Positions 16,211 to 23,639 of a DNA stretch of 32,834 nt are shown here, one piece after another. The stretch is from Candidatus Doudnabacteria bacterium RIFCSPHIGHO2_02_FULL_43_13b (GTDB taxonomy: Bacteria; Patescibacteriota; Doudnabacteria; UBA920; O2-02-FULL-48-8): assembly GCA_001777655.1 (NCBI GenBank), contig MFER01000005.1, positions 14,587 through 47,420 of the forward strand, read 5' to 3'. Numbering within the stretch: the first letter of the stretch is position 1; each line of letters opens with the position of its first letter. The notes below the pieces were generated by a model. That model worked only from the letters and a program-made list of their open reading frames with translations, did not search any database and was not told the origin of the DNA. The translations under genes and the position numbers were made by a program.

Positions 16211-16366
16211 ATGTCACAAGATAACCTGATAATGATGGAGTGCATGAATTGTCATCATGTGAATTACCATTCCAGAAAAAACAAGAAATTGACACCGAAT
16301 CGGTTGGTGCTCAAAAAATTTTGCAACTGGTGTAAAAAGCACTCCGAACACAAGGAAACCAAATAG
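16211..16366 (+). CDS. rpmG: 50S ribosomal protein L33
   Basis: A 51-residue L33 of the zinc-binding type: the pairs CMNC and CNWC carry the four Cys, and HHVNYHSRKNKK, LTPNRLVLKKFC and HSEHKETK match the family. The open frame extends upstream to 16172, but that part (RSKIAQVRPITT) lies in repeat-like DNA, so ATG 16211 is used. It lies between two tRNA genes. In many bacteria rpmG-tRNA-Trp is followed by secE-nusG; here hicBA follows instead. Confidence 0.92.
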   Translation: MSQDNLIMMECMNCHHVNYHSRKNKKLTPNRLVLKKFCNWCKKHSEHKETK

Positions 16367-16467
16367 TAATACGGTATACGTTGTCGCGGCGCGTATTCGG
16401 AGTTACGTCTAACGTTTAACGTAAACCCATGCGCGCGGCGCTGCCGTAAAACGTATTCTCGTTTCTT

Positions 16468-16541
16468 GGGGGCGTCGTATAACGGTAGTACAGCGGTCTC
16501 CAAAACCGCTTGCGTAGGTTCAACTCCTACCGCCCCTGCCA
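16468..16541 (+). tRNA. tRNA-Trp (anticodon CCA), CCA encoded
   Basis: Acceptor GGGGGCG/CGCCCCT (one G-T pair), anticodon arm GCGGT-CTCCAAA-ACCGC with CCA at positions 34-36, T arm GTAGG-TTCAACT-CCTAC, then G and CCA. The 100 nt before it (16367-16467) holds only short GC-rich partial repeats and no gene that I can support. Confidence 0.95.
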
Positions 16542-16546
16542 AAGAA

Positions 16547-16575
16547 TTGACACGTTTATAGTTAAACTTTACAAT
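16547..16575 (+). promoter_or_regulatory. hicBA promoter TTGACA-17-TACAAT
   Basis: TTGACA (16547-16552), 17 nt, TACAAT (16570-16575). It begins 5 nt after the CCA of tRNA-Trp, and the hicB ATG follows the -10 box by 8 nt, so the message is expected to start at or within 2 nt of the start codon. Confidence 0.8.
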
Positions 16576-16583
16576 TGATCTAT

Positions 16584-16802
16584 ATGATACAACAGTTTAC
16601 GGCAATTTATCAAAAACACGGGAAGTGGTTTTCGGCATGGATAGAAGAAATCCCAGGAGTGAATACACAAGGCCGTACTTTGAAAGAGGCAAAAAAAAAT
16701 TTGAAAGAAGCGTTATCCTTGGTGATCGAAGTTAATCGAGCCATGAGCAGAAAGGAAATTTCCGGTCAGATTATTCGTGAGCCGTTAAAGCTATCCTTAT
16801 AG
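16584..16802 (+). CDS. hicB: HicB-family antitoxin
   Basis: A 72-residue protein with the partial RNase H-like fold of HicB: TAIYQKHGKWFSAWIEEIPG, then VNTQGRTLKEAKKNLKEALSL. It lacks a clear C-terminal HTH or ribbon-helix-helix extension. ATG 16584 was chosen over the in-frame TTG at 16575 because that TTG overlaps the -10 box. The antitoxin comes first and hicA starts at the very next base after its stop, so they should be translationally coupled. The pair sits directly behind tRNA-Trp, which suggests arrival by insertion at a tRNA end. Confidence 0.88.
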   Translation: MIQQFTAIYQKHGKWFSAWIEEIPGVNTQGRTLKEAKKNLKEALSLVIEVNRAMSRKEISGQIIREPLKLSL

Positions 16803-16994
16803 ATGAAACGTGTAGATCTGATTCGTTATATTTTTAAACAAGGGTGCGTTTTCATCAGAGAGGGCGGTAATCACAGTGTGTTTTTTAATCCCCAGTTCAG
16901 AAAAATTTCTACTGTTCCTAGGCACAATGAGATTAATGATTTTTTAGTCAAGAAGATCTGCAAGGACTTGGGAATACCACCAACAAAAAAATAG
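16803..16994 (+). CDS. hicA: HicA-family mRNA interferase toxin
   Basis: A 63-residue double-stranded-RNA-binding-like toxin that cleaves mRNA when free of HicB. The family signature is clear: KRVDLIRYIFKQGCVFIREG, the catalytic His in GGNHSVFFNP, and STVPRHNEINDFLVKKICKDLGI. The ATG follows the hicB stop without a gap. The 3' end runs into the stem of the terminator for the opposite operon. Confidence 0.92.
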   Translation: MKRVDLIRYIFKQGCVFIREGGNHSVFFNPQFRKISTVPRHNEINDFLVKKICKDLGIPPTKK

Positions 16995-17019
16995 CTCCTG
17001 TTAATTTCTAACAGGGGCT
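16985..17019 (-). terminator. Intrinsic terminator of the kinase/transglycosylase operon
   Basis: On the minus strand an 11-bp stem (AGCCCCTGTTA/TAACAGGAGCT, one G-T pair, loop GAAAT) is followed by ATTTTTTT. It overlaps the stop codon of hicA on the other strand. Confidence 0.8.
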
Positions 17020-17041
17020 GCCAAAAAATTTCCTAATTTAT

Positions 17042-18376
17042 TTACTTTAAGTTATCTATATCTTCCTGATACTCGGCAGCAAGCTTGACCACGTTGTCTC
17101 CATAAAAACGATACTTGGTGTTGGTTGAGCCGGAAAAATATCTCATCGCCGCGGCCCATTCCCCATCCTGACTGCCCGCACCTCCGGCTTTGAGTTTGAT
17201 GGCCGCGGCCAAAAAAGCATCCCGTATATCCCAAGGATTAGCAGGCTTACCCGTAAGTTCTGCGACCTTGTCTTTGTATCCCATCCAGGTGGATGGGATA
17301 AACTGCGCTGGGCCCATGGCTCCGCCCCAGCCGATCCGATTGCCATTCTTGTCCCTCATCGGACACGAAACCGGGGTAATTTCCGGATCCATACCCAATT
17401 GCGCGGTGATCTTCAAAAACGGCTCGATGTCTCGGTCTGGCTTCATGATGACTTTATAACTTTTGGAAGGCGGATCGCCTGGTCGATTGCAGGTGCCCAC
17501 GTTTTTTCCAAGATTTGATTCTTGAGTTAATACCGCCAATAAAAACGCGGAGCGGACCCCGGTCTGTGCAAAAGCCCAGTTCGCAATTTCAACTGCCTGG
17601 CCGAAAGTAATTTCTTTGCTAATCCCTAACATTTCATAAAGACGATTTCGAATTTGAGCAGCTTTAGCTTTCGTGTCATTTAAGACTGATTGATAGTTAG
17701 CCTCAATCCCCTTAGTTTCGGCAAGCAGGCTGTCTTGTTGGGTTAGGGCACCCAAAAGTTTTCCCCTCTGAAGATTCTGAATCGCTAACAGATTATTGGC
17801 TTCCTCTTGTTGGTCAGAAAGGTTTTGTTTATAAATGGCGAGTTCCTCGTTTGTTTGTCGCAGTTTTTCCGCGAAATCGTGAAGACCAGTCGATACTTTG
17901 ATATAGATTTCAAATTCAGTCAAAATGTCGGATAAATTGTCTTTCGCCAAGAGCAGGTATAAAAGTGAATAATCGTCCCGTTGGTAAAGCAACCGAACAA
18001 CGTCTTTGATCTTTACTTTTAAATCTTCAACTTTTTCCAAATTAGTCTGGATATCCGCTTCGGTTTGGTCTAGCTGGTTGTCGATTTGGGTAATTTGCAG
18101 GGTCGTTGCCTGGATCTGCAAAGTCAATTTAGCCTGCTGTTTTTTCAGCTCGTTGAGTTTATTCTGTAAAGTTTTTTTCTCACCCCTAATCTGACTTAGT
18201 TGTTGTTCATATTGGCTAATCTCGGCCTGGATCTGATCCAGTTGTCGTTGCAGTTCAATTTTTTCCGAAGCACTGATAGAATTGCCATCCGTCTGGGCTA
18301 GTGAAAACGAAAAACCCGCAAGTAAAATTGCGACCAGAAATCCGCCAATAATTTTCTTAAATAGAAATCGGTTCAT
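17042..18376 (-). CDS. Coiled-coil secreted lytic transglycosylase
   Basis: A 444-residue exported protein. A signal peptide (IIGGFLVAILLAGFSFSLAQ) is followed by about 220 residues of EnvC-like coiled coil (QRQLDQIQAEISQYEQQL onward) and a C-terminal lysozyme-like lytic transglycosylase domain. Motifs are LLAVLTQESNLG with the likely catalytic Glu, GGAMGPAQFIPSTW and NPWDIRDAFLAAAIKL, as in MltB/SLT-type enzymes. The coiled coil resembles activators that hold cell-wall hydrolases at the division site. It is the last gene of the signalling operon, 4 nt after the second kinase, so wall cleavage may be its output. Confidence 0.88.
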   Translation of the reverse strand: MNRFLFKKIIGGFLVAILLAGFSFSLAQTDGNSISASEKIELQRQLDQIQAEISQYEQQLSQIRGEKKTLQNKLNELKKQQAKLTLQIQATTLQITQIDNQLDQTEADIQTNLEKVEDLKVKIKDVVRLLYQRDDYSLLYLLLAKDNLSDILTEFEIYIKVSTGLHDFAEKLRQTNEELAIYKQNLSDQQEEANNLLAIQNLQRGKLLGALTQQDSLLAETKGIEANYQSVLNDTKAKAAQIRNRLYEMLGISKEITFGQAVEIANWAFAQTGVRSAFLLAVLTQESNLGKNVGTCNRPGDPPSKSYKVIMKPDRDIEPFLKITAQLGMDPEITPVSCPMRDKNGNRIGWGGAMGPAQFIPSTWMGYKDKVAELTGKPANPWDIRDAFLAAAIKLKAGGAGSQDGEWAAAMRYFSGSTNTKYRFYGDNVVKLAAEYQEDIDNLK

Positions 18377-18380
18377 AAAA

Positions 18381-19109
18381 TTATATTGACCTTGTGATCG
18401 GTAGAGTCAGATAAAACGTGGTGCCTTTGTTTTCTTCCGATTTGAACCAAATTTTGCCTCCTGAGGCCTCTACGAAAGCCTTGGCGATATACAAACCCAA
18501 ACCAGTACCGGTGGTTTCTAGTTTTTTGACATTCGTGCCGCGGAAGAACCGATTGAAAATTTGGCTTTGTTGATCTTTCGGAATCCCAACCCCGCTATCG
18601 GTTATCGTAACCTGGGCCATCTCGCCTGATCGCCTCAAGTCTATGCCAATCTTTCCACCCTCTAAAGTAAAAGCTACCGCGTTAGAAATAATATTGCTTA
18701 GAGCTTGTTTGATTTTATTTAATTCAGTCCCAACCAAGGGAAACGGTTCCTGCTCGATGCTAAAACTTACTTGCAACTTCTTGGCCTTAATTTCTTTCTC
18801 TTTTTCCTTGATCAGTGCTCGAATCACGGGAGAAAGATCAGTCGGCTGTAAGTAAAGCTTGGTTTGGCCCTGTTCAATTCGGGACACTTCCAACAGATCA
18901 TTAACCAAAGCTATCATTCGTTCATTGGAAAGATAAATTTTTTCGATAAAATCTTTTTGTTTTTTGTTGAGGGTGCCGGTATCGTTTTTTTGCAATAATT
19001 CCAACAACCACTTCATACCCGACAACGGCGTGCGTAGTTGATGTGAAGTCAAATTAATAAAATCTGATTCGGTTTTATCGATTTTTCCTTTATCTTTATT
19101 TTTGTTCAT
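18381..19109 (-). CDS. Soluble histidine kinase without sensor domain
   Basis: A roughly 242-residue kinase core only. The H-box is TSHQLRTPLSGMKWL (phospho-acceptor His about residue 23), the N-box LNKIKQALSNIISNAVAF, with G-boxes TDSGVGIPKDQ and TGTGLGLYIAK. No membrane segment or sensory domain is present, so it probably receives its signal through a partner, perhaps the kinase encoded just upstream, with which it overlaps by 14 nt. ATG 19109 (MNKNKDKGK) was chosen over the in-frame start at 19163, which would lie deep in the upstream gene. Confidence 0.88.
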   Translation of the reverse strand: MNKNKDKGKIDKTESDFINLTSHQLRTPLSGMKWLLELLQKNDTGTLNKKQKDFIEKIYLSNERMIALVNDLLEVSRIEQGQTKLYLQPTDLSPVIRALIKEKEKEIKAKKLQVSFSIEQEPFPLVGTELNKIKQALSNIISNAVAFTLEGGKIGIDLRRSGEMAQVTITDSGVGIPKDQQSQIFNRFFRGTNVKKLETTGTGLGLYIAKAFVEASGGKIWFKSEENKGTTFYLTLPITRSI

Positions 19110-20829
19110 ATGGTAATAAACAATAAAAAGTTGAGCCTTTTCCAACTTGGGAAAAAATGCCAACCCGGCCGCCGTGCGCTTCTATAATACCTTTCGTAAT
19201 CACCAATCCCAGCCCGGTCCCCTTTTTTTCAGAAAGCGCTGATTGTTCTAGTTGGGTGAATTTGTTAAACAGTTTGTTAATTTGATCCTCCGGAATGCCA
19301 ATACCGGTATCCGTTACTGCCAAAACTAATTCATTGTCTTCGGGAGAAAAATCTTTAATCCCAGGCCAAATCATGCCAAGTGAGGTGGTTTTTTTTAGCA
19401 AGGATCCCCCTTTTTTTAGTAAAAACGCCGAAACGACGATCCTGCCTTTGGTCGTAAATTTGATGGCATTAGACAACAAATTGTTAAAAACCTGACTTAT
19501 TTTATTTTCATCCAGTTCAAATACGGGAAGATCCCCCTCAATTTTGGTCTCCAGTTGGACACTGCTCTCGGCCGCCAAGGAACTAAACGATTGGACGCGA
19601 ACCTTGATGGTGTCAGAGATATTAGTCGGCTTGCGCATTATCTGAAATTTTCCAGCCTCCAGCTTCGCCACATCCAGCAGATCATCAACCAAATCTAACA
19701 TTGACGCCGAATTCGAAACAATCAGTTCTATAAACTCTTGGTATTTTTTTTGTTCATTTTTGATTTTTTCTTCTTTAAGTAGATTGGCGATTGACCTAAT
19801 CCCGGTCAAAGGGCTTCGGAGCTCATGGACCATCATCGAAGTAAAATCGTCGCGCATTTTTTCAATCGCCTTTTCTTTGGTGATGTCGTGGAAAAGCACC
19901 ACTGCTCCCAAAGGTTGGTTGATCGCATCCTTCACCGGACTAATCAGCACTCGCAAAATTATATTTTGAATTTTTAATTGTTCCTCAACTGTTAATCTGT
20001 CGGTCTTGATGCTTTCTTCAATCTTAGTGCGCAAATCCATTTTGGAAGAAAGCACATCCAGCACGTCAAAAATTGAAGCCCCAGATTTGGTGATCCCCAA
20101 CATCTGTTTAGCTGCCGGGTTAATCACCAACAGCCGATTTCTCGTATCAACCATGATCACTCCGTCGGCCATGGATTCGACCATAGAATTAAGCTTGCCC
20201 TTTTCTTGATTTAAAAGATTCTCTAGTTTAGAAACAGCGGTCGAGGCTTGATTCATGATTGTAAACAAGATGGTCATTTCTTCTTCTTTATAGAGTCCTT
20301 CTTTCGTCGAAGAAATATTCAAAAGCCCCATCGGCTGATCGTTAATCACCACCGGGACATTGAAAAAAGATTTTATCGGAGATTTATTAGTTTCATCGGA
20401 AATCGTACCTGATACGCTCTCGTCAATTTCCTCAGTTTTAATACCTCGACCGCTTAGCGTTTGGAGGGCCTCAATCATACGCTTTCTTACGACTTCAATA
20501 AAATTATTATTAACCGGCTCTTCCAAAACGCAATGGAAAATTACCCGACCATCATCCCCTAAAATTAGATAAGAAACCGTTGAATAATCGAGTAATTTAC
20601 GTAAAGACCCGGTTATCACGTCAACAATTTTTTGGACGTTTAAAGAATAGCCGATCCGATCACCAAGTTCTTTTAAGATGGTAACCTCGTACATTCGACG
20701 CTGCATTTCGTGTTCTTTGCCAAGCAGGCTTTTGCGTATCCGCCGATTTTCAATCCAAATAAAAATAATGACAATCACCGTGTAGATTGCCAAATAAAAA
20801 AATAATTGATTTGGTTCGAACTTCAACAT
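19096..20829 (-). CDS. Membrane sensor histidine kinase with GAF and PAS domains
   Basis: 577 residues. One N-terminal membrane helix (FFYLAIYTVIVIIFIWI) is followed by a GAF-like domain (about 45-205), a PAS domain (about 212-325, SMADGVIMVDTRNRLLVINP), HisKA (FTSMMVHELRSPLTGIRS, His near 335) and HATPase_c (N-box ENKISQVFNNLLSNAIKFT, G-boxes TDTGIGIPED and GTGLGLVITKG). All core motifs are intact. The domains suggest sensing of a small ligand or redox state in the cytoplasm. A CCGCCTTTGGCGG hairpin lies in the 44-nt gap before it and might tune translation. Confidence 0.93.
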   Translation of the reverse strand: MLKFEPNQLFFYLAIYTVIVIIFIWIENRRIRKSLLGKEHEMQRRMYEVTILKELGDRIGYSLNVQKIVDVITGSLRKLLDYSTVSYLILGDDGRVIFHCVLEEPVNNNFIEVVRKRMIEALQTLSGRGIKTEEIDESVSGTISDETNKSPIKSFFNVPVVINDQPMGLLNISSTKEGLYKEEEMTILFTIMNQASTAVSKLENLLNQEKGKLNSMVESMADGVIMVDTRNRLLVINPAAKQMLGITKSGASIFDVLDVLSSKMDLRTKIEESIKTDRLTVEEQLKIQNIILRVLISPVKDAINQPLGAVVLFHDITKEKAIEKMRDDFTSMMVHELRSPLTGIRSIANLLKEEKIKNEQKKYQEFIELIVSNSASMLDLVDDLLDVAKLEAGKFQIMRKPTNISDTIKVRVQSFSSLAAESSVQLETKIEGDLPVFELDENKISQVFNNLLSNAIKFTTKGRIVVSAFLLKKGGSLLKKTTSLGMIWPGIKDFSPEDNELVLAVTDTGIGIPEDQINKLFNKFTQLEQSALSEKKGTGLGLVITKGIIEAHGGRVGIFSQVGKGSTFYCLLPYEQK

Positions 20830-20873
20830 GTTTTTGTCCCGCCAAAGGCGGTGATTTTTTGGCTTACGATTTC

Positions 20874-21179
20874 TTAGGCTTTGGTGGCTTTACCCAATTT
20901 CGAAAAACCGATCCCCAAAAAAACCAATCCGATGACGTTGAAAGCGTCTTGTGCTAAGGCTAAATTCGATGAGGAAAAAATTATATTGGCGTTAAGCAAC
21001 ACCCGCTCGATCACCGCCACCGTGATAAACAACATGCCGATCCCCAAAAGACGAATGGCCGCGCCGATCAATCCGCCATAAACTTTCGTCGTTTCCCAAA
21101 TATTATAAAATATTCCAATAATGATCGCAGCGATACAGCCTTGGATAATCAGGTTGGCTTGAGAAATAAAAGGGTACAT
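20874..21179 (-). CDS. Small membrane protein (101 aa) of the two-component operon
   Basis: Three predicted membrane helices: IIQGCIAAIIIGIFYNIW, LLGIGMLFITVAVIERVLL and AFNVIGLVFLGIGFSKLG. Short loops leave little room for a catalytic site. It starts 5 nt after the 90-residue gene and lies between receiver and kinases, so it may be a membrane sensor or scaffold for the kinase. No family is recognised. Confidence 0.65.
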   Translation of the reverse strand: MYPFISQANLIIQGCIAAIIIGIFYNIWETTKVYGGLIGAAIRLLGIGMLFITVAVIERVLLNANIIFSSSNLALAQDAFNVIGLVFLGIGFSKLGKATKA

Positions 21180-21184
21180 AAAAT

Positions 21185-21457
21185 CTAATTAATTGTCATT
21201 TTTATTTGAGGGTATTTGGCAAACACCGGGCTTAACACGTTTTTGACGATTTGCCCGGACAGCGCGATATACTCATTCACCAAATTTTGCAAAACCTCTT
21301 GGGGATCGCCTTTGATTTCAACCACCTGCCCCCGGTCATCCAATTTTAAACCCCTAACACTGCGTGCTTTCAGTAAAACAATATCAGGACCCAAAATAAC
21401 AGTTTGCTTGGCAAGGATATCATTAATCAAATTTTCGTAATCTGTATTAATCGCCAT
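21185..21457 (-). CDS. Small soluble protein (90 aa) of the two-component operon, unknown
   Basis: A 90-residue mixed alpha/beta protein. A helical start (NTDYENLINDILAKQ) leads into short strands with GPDIVLLKARSVRGLKLDDRG and VVEIKGDPQEVL, and then an amphipathic helix (NLVNEYIALSGQIVKNVLSP). It lies 3 nt after the receiver gene and 5 nt before the membrane-protein gene, so it is surely part of the same signalling unit. I recognise no family. A compact adaptor between receiver and membrane protein is one reading. Confidence 0.6.
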   Translation of the reverse strand: MAINTDYENLINDILAKQTVILGPDIVLLKARSVRGLKLDDRGQVVEIKGDPQEVLQNLVNEYIALSGQIVKNVLSPVFAKYPQIKMTIN

Positions 21458-21460
21458 GCC

Positions 21461-21868
21461 TTAACCTAACTTTGGCATACCGGTATGCTTTCGTTCTAAA
21501 ACAGTTTTAATTTTGGTTACCAACTCTTCCAAACGATAATTAGCCTTCACTAAATAATCCATAGCGCCCAAGGACAAAGCGTCTGAGACTTTATCATAAT
21601 CGGAGAGATTGGTTAAAATCACGACTGGAATGTCTTTGGTTTCTGGATTTGCTTTCATCTGTCGCAATGCCCCGATTCCATCTAGTCTGGGCATGACTAA
21701 ATCCAGCAGAATTAAATCTGGTTTTTCCGACGCTGCTTTTTCCACGCCCTCGACCCCGTCTTTCGCCCCAGCGACGTCAAACCCCTCTTGCTTGAGTTCT
21801 TCGGACAGGGCGGTTAGTAATATTTCCTCATCTTCCACTATCAAAACCTTGGTTTTTTTATCTGGCAT
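21461..21868 (-). CDS. Single-domain response regulator (CheY-like)
   Basis: A 135-residue receiver domain without an output domain. The acidic pair is in VLIVEDEE, the phospho-acceptor Asp56 in LILLDLVMP, the conserved Thr region in PVVILTN and the Lys in MDYLVKANY. It ends shortly after the receiver (KHTGMPKLG), so it must act through a protein partner and not on DNA. First gene of the operon, driven by an extended -10 promoter at 21912-21920. Confidence 0.93.
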   Translation of the reverse strand: MPDKKTKVLIVEDEEILLTALSEELKQEGFDVAGAKDGVEGVEKAASEKPDLILLDLVMPRLDGIGALRQMKANPETKDIPVVILTNLSDYDKVSDALSLGAMDYLVKANYRLEELVTKIKTVLERKHTGMPKLG

Positions 21869-21911
21869 ATTATTATTGGTTATTGGTTTCTAATAATAAA
21901 ATTGTATATTA

Positions 21912-21920
21912 ATTATAGCA
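21912..21920 (-). promoter_or_regulatory. Extended -10 promoter (TGCTATAAT) of the signalling operon
   Basis: On the minus strand TGC-TATAAT (21920-21912), about 43 nt before the response regulator ATG. No convincing -35 box at the right distance. Confidence 0.6.
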
Positions 21921-22031
21921 TATATTACTCCGACGCGCAAAACGGCGGTCGGAGCCCCGGGCTCGCTTCTACCCGTTCGAATCCGATTCTACAAAAAGAA
22001 AAATGTCCGATCTTTCGATTGGACATTTTTC

Positions 22032-22118
22032 TGGTGGGCAGGATAGGATTCGAACCTATGTAGCCATAAAGGCGCCAGATTTACAGTCTGGAGTAATTGA
22101 CCGCTCTACCACCTGCCC
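22032..22118 (-). tRNA. tRNA-Tyr (anticodon GTA), CCA encoded
   Basis: Class II tRNA of 87 nt with a long variable arm. Acceptor GGGCAGG/CCTGCCC, anticodon arm CCAGA-CTGTAAA-TCTGG, T arm ATAGG-TTCGAAT-CCTAT, ending ACCA. It follows tRNA-Thr(TGT) after 1 nt, so they are cut from one precursor. Confidence 0.95.
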
Positions 22119-22119
22119 G

Positions 22120-22194
22120 TGGAGCCGCCCCCCGGATTTGAACCGGGAACCTTCACTTTACAAAAGTGTTGCTCTGCCGTTGAGCTAGGGCGGC
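22120..22194 (-). tRNA. tRNA-Thr (anticodon TGT), CCA encoded
   Basis: Acceptor GCCGCCC/GGGCGGC, D arm GCTCAACGGCAGAGC, anticodon loop TTTGTAA giving TGT at positions 34-36 by standard numbering, T arm CCCGG-TTCAAAT-CCGGG, ending TCCA. The outermost anticodon-stem pair is mismatched (A27-A43). Shifting the loop by one base would read GTA instead, but the D-arm count supports Thr. Confidence 0.88.
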
Positions 22195-22217
22195 ATGACG
22201 CAACCATCAATATTATA

Positions 22218-23069
22218 CTATATCTTAAGTTTCATCAACTTCTCACGAGCAGTCTTGTTCGTCGGATCGATCGATAAAATTTGCTCCAAGACTTCCTCAG
22301 CCCGCAGGTGGTTGGGAACTTTCAGATAAGCATCTACTAAAAGAGTTAGATAATTTAAATTATATTTATCCAACCCGACTGCCGAAGTTAACGCTTTAAC
22401 TGCTTTAGGATAATCTTCCAGAGCGGAAAAACAAAATGATAAGTTAACCCAACGGGTTGGGATTTTATTGTTAATACTTAAGGCTTGTTCATAGGACCTG
22501 GCGGCTTTTTGAAACTCTTTTAGCGAAAAATATGCTAAACCTAAATTGCTGTGATAAGTGTCTCGGCTCGGACTGAGCTTAATCAAATGTTCAAAAATTT
22601 CAACGGCGTCTTTAAAATTTTTGTTTTGTAAATACAATCGGCCCAGTGCCTCATAAGCCTGCTGGTCCTGCGGGTTCTTCTGAATGGCTCGCAAATATAA
22701 TTCTTCCGCAGTTTGGTTCGGCTCTTGCTTGGTCGCCAGTTCCGCGGCTTCGGGCAGCCACTGCGGATCAGCTTCCGATGAACGGATCCGTATCCGGAAC
22801 GCATTTTTCACTTTCTCGACTTGCGTCTGTAAAGTTTTAGTCGTGGCTGGTTTTAAATCTTTCGCCTCCAAAATAAAGTGCCAGATTTTATTAACAATTG
22901 ATCCAAATTTTGTCTTAAAATATGGCCAAATCCGATCAGCGTGAATGGTCTTATTATCTAGATGATTTCGGGCCGGTAAGTGATTTGACACCTGGCCAGC
23001 CTTTACCAAAAACATACTCGCCGCGATTAAAAAAGATAGAATAAATAATACTATGGTAAAAATTAACAT
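22218..23069 (-). CDS. Membrane-anchored TPR-repeat protein
   Basis: A roughly 283-residue protein. One N-terminal membrane helix (MLIFTIVLFILSFLIAASMF) is followed by a linker and at least five TPR units (for example EALGRLYLQNKNFKDAVEIF and HSNLGLAYFSLKEFQKAARS). TPR arrays bind other proteins, here probably at the outer face of the membrane. The open frame continues upstream to a TTG at 23168 inside tsf; ATG 23069, just after the tsf stop, gives a conventional anchor and is preferred. Confidence 0.82.
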   Translation of the reverse strand: MLIFTIVLFILSFLIAASMFLVKAGQVSNHLPARNHLDNKTIHADRIWPYFKTKFGSIVNKIWHFILEAKDLKPATTKTLQTQVEKVKNAFRIRIRSSEADPQWLPEAAELATKQEPNQTAEELYLRAIQKNPQDQQAYEALGRLYLQNKNFKDAVEIFEHLIKLSPSRDTYHSNLGLAYFSLKEFQKAARSYEQALSINNKIPTRWVNLSFCFSALEDYPKAVKALTSAVGLDKYNLNYLTLLVDAYLKVPNHLRAEEVLEQILSIDPTNKTAREKLMKLKI

Positions 23070-23091
23070 ATTTCTATATTTAATCCGAGCG

Positions 23092-23550
23092 TTATTCCCC
23101 TCCGAGGACGAATCGGGTAAATCTTCCGACTTGGATGTTTTCTCCCAATTTTCCAACAGTTTCAGCAATTAAATCTTGGATTTTTTTTTCAGTTTCTCGC
23201 ACGTATGGTTGCGCTAACAATTCTTCGGTATCGGCCGGTCCCATAGCTGCGATATGCAGCACGATTTCGTTCGCCAGCTTGATAAACTCGTCGTTGCGCG
23301 CAACAAAATCTGTCTCACAATTAAGCTCAAGCAGTGCTCCGATTTTTCCACCAGCGTGGATATAAGACACGACTATTCCTTGTTTGGCGGATCTGGTGGA
23401 TTTTTTTGACAATGAAGCGTGGCCTTGTTTGCGAAGTAAAGCAATAGCGTCGTCAAAACTACCAGCCTCCTGCAGCGCTTTTTTAGCATCCATAACCCCA
23501 GCCCCGGTCATCTCTCTTAGTTTTTTGATATCGTGTTGTGTAAATTGCAT
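23092..23550 (-). CDS. tsf: Elongation factor Ts (short form)
   Basis: EF-Ts recharges EF-Tu by nucleotide exchange. The 152-residue form has the N-terminal UBA-like domain (KKLREMTGAGVMDAKKAL) and the core with the essential ELNCETDFVARNDEF motif, closing with GENIQVGRF. The second core subdomain and coiled coil of long EF-Ts proteins are missing, as in some short bacterial forms, so this looks natural and not truncated. It follows rpsB by 89 nt, the classic order. Confidence 0.96.
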   Translation of the reverse strand: MQFTQHDIKKLREMTGAGVMDAKKALQEAGSFDDAIALLRKQGHASLSKKSTRSAKQGIVVSYIHAGGKIGALLELNCETDFVARNDEFIKLANEIVLHIAAMGPADTEELLAQPYVRETEKKIQDLIAETVGKLGENIQVGRFTRFVLGGE

Positions 23551-23639
23551 TGTTAAACTTAATTTATAATTTTGAATTTTGATTAAATTTCGAATATTTT
23601 AATATTCTAATTTCACTCAAAATTCTTAATTCTAATTTA

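Noticed and set aside
16367-16467. GC-rich stretch between rpmG and tRNA-Trp as a small RNA gene
   Set aside because: Only weak partial direct repeats were seen, with no clear promoter, terminator or stable single fold.
23070-23168. Upstream TTG start for the TPR protein inside tsf
   Set aside because: It would require a 77-nt overlap with tsf and a TTG codon; ATG 23069 gives a standard membrane anchor.
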